Below, in pieces: positions 5,836 through 7,577 of a stretch of DNA of 7,577 bases (positions are counted from its first letter, which is position 1; each line of letters opens with the position of its first letter). Position numbers and translations under genes: made by a program. The notes under the pieces were generated by a model, which saw nothing but the letters and a program-made list of their open reading frames with translations, did not search any database and was not told where the DNA came from. The stretch comes from Burkholderiaceae bacterium (GTDB lineage Bacteria > Pseudomonadota > Gammaproteobacteria > Burkholderiales > Burkholderiaceae_D): contig JAIELO010000162.1 in the NCBI GenBank assembly GCA_019752915.1, forward strand, positions 1 through 7,577, written 5' to 3'.

Positions 5836-5874
5836 GGTGTTACCTCACTTGTATTTGATTTGTTGTGGCGTCGC

Positions 5875-7458
5875 TTAATGCGCACCGCCACCGCCACCCG
5901 AAGGGGCTTTCACTTTATCCGAGAACCACAATACGCCGATGCAGCCCAGCAGCACCATCGCCACCAGGAAGAAGCCATCGTTGTAGGCCATCACATACGC
6001 TTCGCGCCGCACAATGCCGTCAATCGCCTTGAGTGCCATATCGCCTGCGGTAGTGGCGTCGTAACCCTTGCCGATGAAGGACTGGGTCAGCGCTGCCAGA
6101 CGCTCCTGCGTTGCAGCGGCATAGCCGGTCACCGCTTCACCCAGCCGCTGCGAATGGAAATGTTCGCGCGCCGTGAGCGCCGTCGCCAGTAGCGCAATCC
6201 CAATCGAGCCCCCCAGATTACGGGTCATGTTGATCAGGCTCGAGGCCGATGGCATATCCTTCGGCTGGATGCCGTTCATGGCAAAGTTCGACAGCGTCAG
6301 CATTACAAACGGCTGGCCGAGCGCACGCACTACTTGCGACAGCAGCAGCTGGTCGTAGCCGGTGGTCGCGTCCATGTAGGCATTCATCAGGCAGGAGCCA
6401 CCGAACAGCAACAGGCCGAAAGTGCACAGAATCCGGTTATCGACTTTCGACGACAGCTTGGCCACGAACGGCATGATCAACAGTTGCGGCAGACCGGCCC
6501 ACATAATCACTTCACCGATCTGCATCGGCGAGTAACCGGCGATCTGCCCCAGATACAGCGGCAGCAGGAAGGACGAGCCATACAAGCCCATACCCATCGC
6601 CATCGACAGCGCGGTGGCAGCGAAGAAGTTACGCTGGCCATACAGACCGAGATTGACGAACGGCTGCTTGCGGGTGGCCGCCGTCACCGCCCAGCCCAGC
6701 AGACCGATGATGGCCATTGCTGCGAAGGTGATGATGAAGCGCGATTCGAACCAGTCCTTGCTATTGCCCTCTTCGAGGAAAATCGTCAGGCTGCCCAGGC
6801 CCATGGCCATCAGGCCGATACCCAGCCAGTCGGCGTTACGCAGCAGATGCAGCTGGCGCTTTTCCTTGTCCAGTCCCAGCGCGATACCGGCGATCAGCAG
6901 CAGGCCGGGGCCCCAGTTAATATAGAAGATCGAGGGCCAGCCATACAGCTCGCTCAGATAGCCGCCGAAGGTCGGCCCCATGGAGGGTGCCAGCGTAGCG
7001 GTCAGCCCGAAGATGGCCATCCCGGTGGCGCGTTTGCTGGCCGGCAGTTTGAGCATCACCAGCGTCATCGCCATCGGAATCAGCGCACCGCCGGTAAAGC
7101 CCTGCAGCATGCGGAACACGATCATGCTGGGCAGATTCCATGCGAAGCCACACAGCGTCGAGAAGATCAGGAACAGCGAAGTGGTACCGATCATGTAGGC
7201 GCGCAAACCGAACACGCGCGTCATCAGACCGGTCATCGGAATGATGATGATCTCGGCCACCAGATAGGCCGTGGCGATCCACGACCCCTCTTCCTGCGTG
7301 GCCGAAAGCGTACCGAGAATATCTTTCAGCGAGGAGTTGGTGATCTGGATATCGAGCACCGCCATGAAGGCGCCCAGCATCCCGGCCGCCACCGCCATCC
7401 AGGTGCGTGCCGTGACTTTCTCGCCAGGTCTCGGCGCGTCGTGGGTCGTGCTAGCCAT
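5875..7458 (-). CDS. emrB: DHA2-family MFS multidrug transporter (EmrB/QacA type)
   Basis: A 527-residue inner-membrane proton antiporter with about 14 predicted membrane segments, the DHA2 layout. Visible motifs are the TM1 signature LDIQITNSSLKDI (35-47, Asp36), a motif-A-like loop GLMTRVFGLRAYMIG (77-91), QGFTGGALIPMAM (119-131), antiporter motif C ending GPTFGGYL (161-168), and NMTRNLGGSIGIAL (410-423). A long periplasmic loop (about 428-495) precedes the last segment, as in EmrB. The tail ends in a glycine run (GGGGGAH). Motif A lacks the usual DR pair and reads TRVFG. It follows the adaptor gene after 11 bp and precedes the outer-membrane channel gene, so the three form a transcription unit and pump. 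Substrates (drugs, fatty acids, phenolics or a self-made product) cannot be read from the sequence. The symbol denotes family resemblance only. Confidence 0.95.
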   Translation of the reverse strand: MASTTHDAPRPGEKVTARTWMAVAAGMLGAFMAVLDIQITNSSLKDILGTLSATQEEGSWIATAYLVAEIIIIPMTGLMTRVFGLRAYMIGTTSLFLIFSTLCGFAWNLPSMIVFRMLQGFTGGALIPMAMTLVMLKLPASKRATGMAIFGLTATLAPSMGPTFGGYLSELYGWPSIFYINWGPGLLLIAGIALGLDKEKRQLHLLRNADWLGIGLMAMGLGSLTIFLEEGNSKDWFESRFIITFAAMAIIGLLGWAVTAATRKQPFVNLGLYGQRNFFAATALSMAMGMGLYGSSFLLPLYLGQIAGYSPMQIGEVIMWAGLPQLLIMPFVAKLSSKVDNRILCTFGLLLFGGSCLMNAYMDATTGYDQLLLSQVVRALGQPFVMLTLSNFAMNGIQPKDMPSASSLINMTRNLGGSIGIALLATALTAREHFHSQRLGEAVTGYAAATQERLAALTQSFIGKGYDATTAGDMALKAIDGIVRREAYVMAYNDGFFLVAMVLLGCIGVLWFSDKVKAPSGGGGGAH

Positions 7459-7465
7459 GATGCGG

Positions 7466-7472
7466 CTCCTTA
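7466..7472 (-). promoter_or_regulatory. Ribosome site of the transporter gene overlapping the stop of the adaptor gene
   Basis: On the minus strand TAAGGAG combines the adaptor stop TAA (7470-7472) with the Shine-Dalgarno AGGAG (7466-7470), seven bases before the ATG at 7458. This implies translational coupling and matched output of the two pump subunits. Confidence 0.8.
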
Positions 7473-7577
7473 ATGAGCAGGGGCAGCTTTAGCATCGGCG
7501 GCGGCGCCACTCTGCTTGACGGCCACTTCGGCAATCGCCGACATGCCCGGTACCAGACGGCCACTCAGGGCTTTCAC
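7470..7577 (-). CDS. HlyD/EmrA-type membrane fusion (adaptor) protein, C-terminal end only
   Basis: Only the last 35 codons and the stop are in the window; the rest lies beyond the right edge. The tail contains LSGRLVPGMSAIAEVAV, matching the end of the beta-barrel/membrane-proximal domain of HlyD-family adaptors (the G-x-x-V-x-PGMS-x pattern). A disordered Ala/Lys-rich end (AAADAKAAPAH) follows. Adaptors of this family link an inner-membrane transporter to an outer-membrane channel. Its position directly before the DHA2 transporter, with the overlapping ribosome site, supports an EmrA role. The fragment is too short to name the subfamily. Confidence 0.85.
   Translation of the reverse strand: MKALSGRLVPGMSAIAEVAVKQSGAAADAKAAPAH

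Noticed and set aside
6334..7473. A 379-codon open frame on the plus strand opposite the DHA2 transporter
   Set aside because: The product is dominated by Gln, His, Arg and Gly with no domain, and mirrors the hydrophobic codons of the real transporter gene. It is a shadow frame.
1..7577. A mobile element, CRISPR array, tRNA or defence system
   Set aside because: I found no transposase or integrase motif, terminal repeats, regularly spaced repeats or tRNA-like clover-leaf. The window reads as ordinary chromosomal envelope and efflux genes.

Overview
The window looks like part of a Gram-negative, probably betaproteobacterial chromosome. The support is high GC, an outer-membrane efflux lipoprotein, several Sec signal peptides, and a BON protein whose N-terminal Cys repeats resemble Burkholderiales exported proteins. 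I cannot fix the genus; Oxalobacteraceae is a guess. All complete genes look intact. There is no RNA gene, insertion sequence, CRISPR array or other obvious mobile DNA.

Layout. Bases 1-778 (+) hold the C-terminal catalytic domain of an S9 (prolyl oligopeptidase family) serine peptidase, followed by a strong intrinsic terminator (794-834). Everything else lies on the minus strand and converges on that terminator. In transcription order (right to left) it is: the C-terminal tail of an HlyD/EmrA-type membrane fusion protein (7470-7577), a DHA2-family 14-TM drug transporter (5875-7458), a NodT/OprM-type outer-membrane efflux lipoprotein (4327-5835), an exported M49 (DPP III-like) zinc peptidase (2541-4274), a small exported HExxH protein of unrecognised family (1695-2399), and an exported BON-domain protein (881-1594).

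How the genes work together. The first three minus-strand genes are tightly spaced (11 bp, then 39 bp) and encode a complete tripartite pump: periplasmic adaptor, inner-membrane antiporter and outer-membrane channel. The next three encode predicted cell-envelope proteins separated by 52, 141 and 100 bp. They may be partly co-transcribed with the pump or have their own promoters.

The most striking non-coding signal is that each of these three downstream genes has an inverted repeat whose proximal arm touches or overlaps the start codon: 11 bp perfect for M49, 10 bp perfect for BON, and 6 bp for the small HExxH gene. In the first two, the predicted mRNA hairpin covers the Shine-Dalgarno sequence fully (M49) or partly (BON), plus the first bases of AUG. 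The two pump genes whose starts are visible lack this. This suggests translational gating (thermometer-like, protein-bound or coupling-dependent). DNA-level operators are the alternative, because -10-like hexamers overlap the distal arm in the two strong cases.
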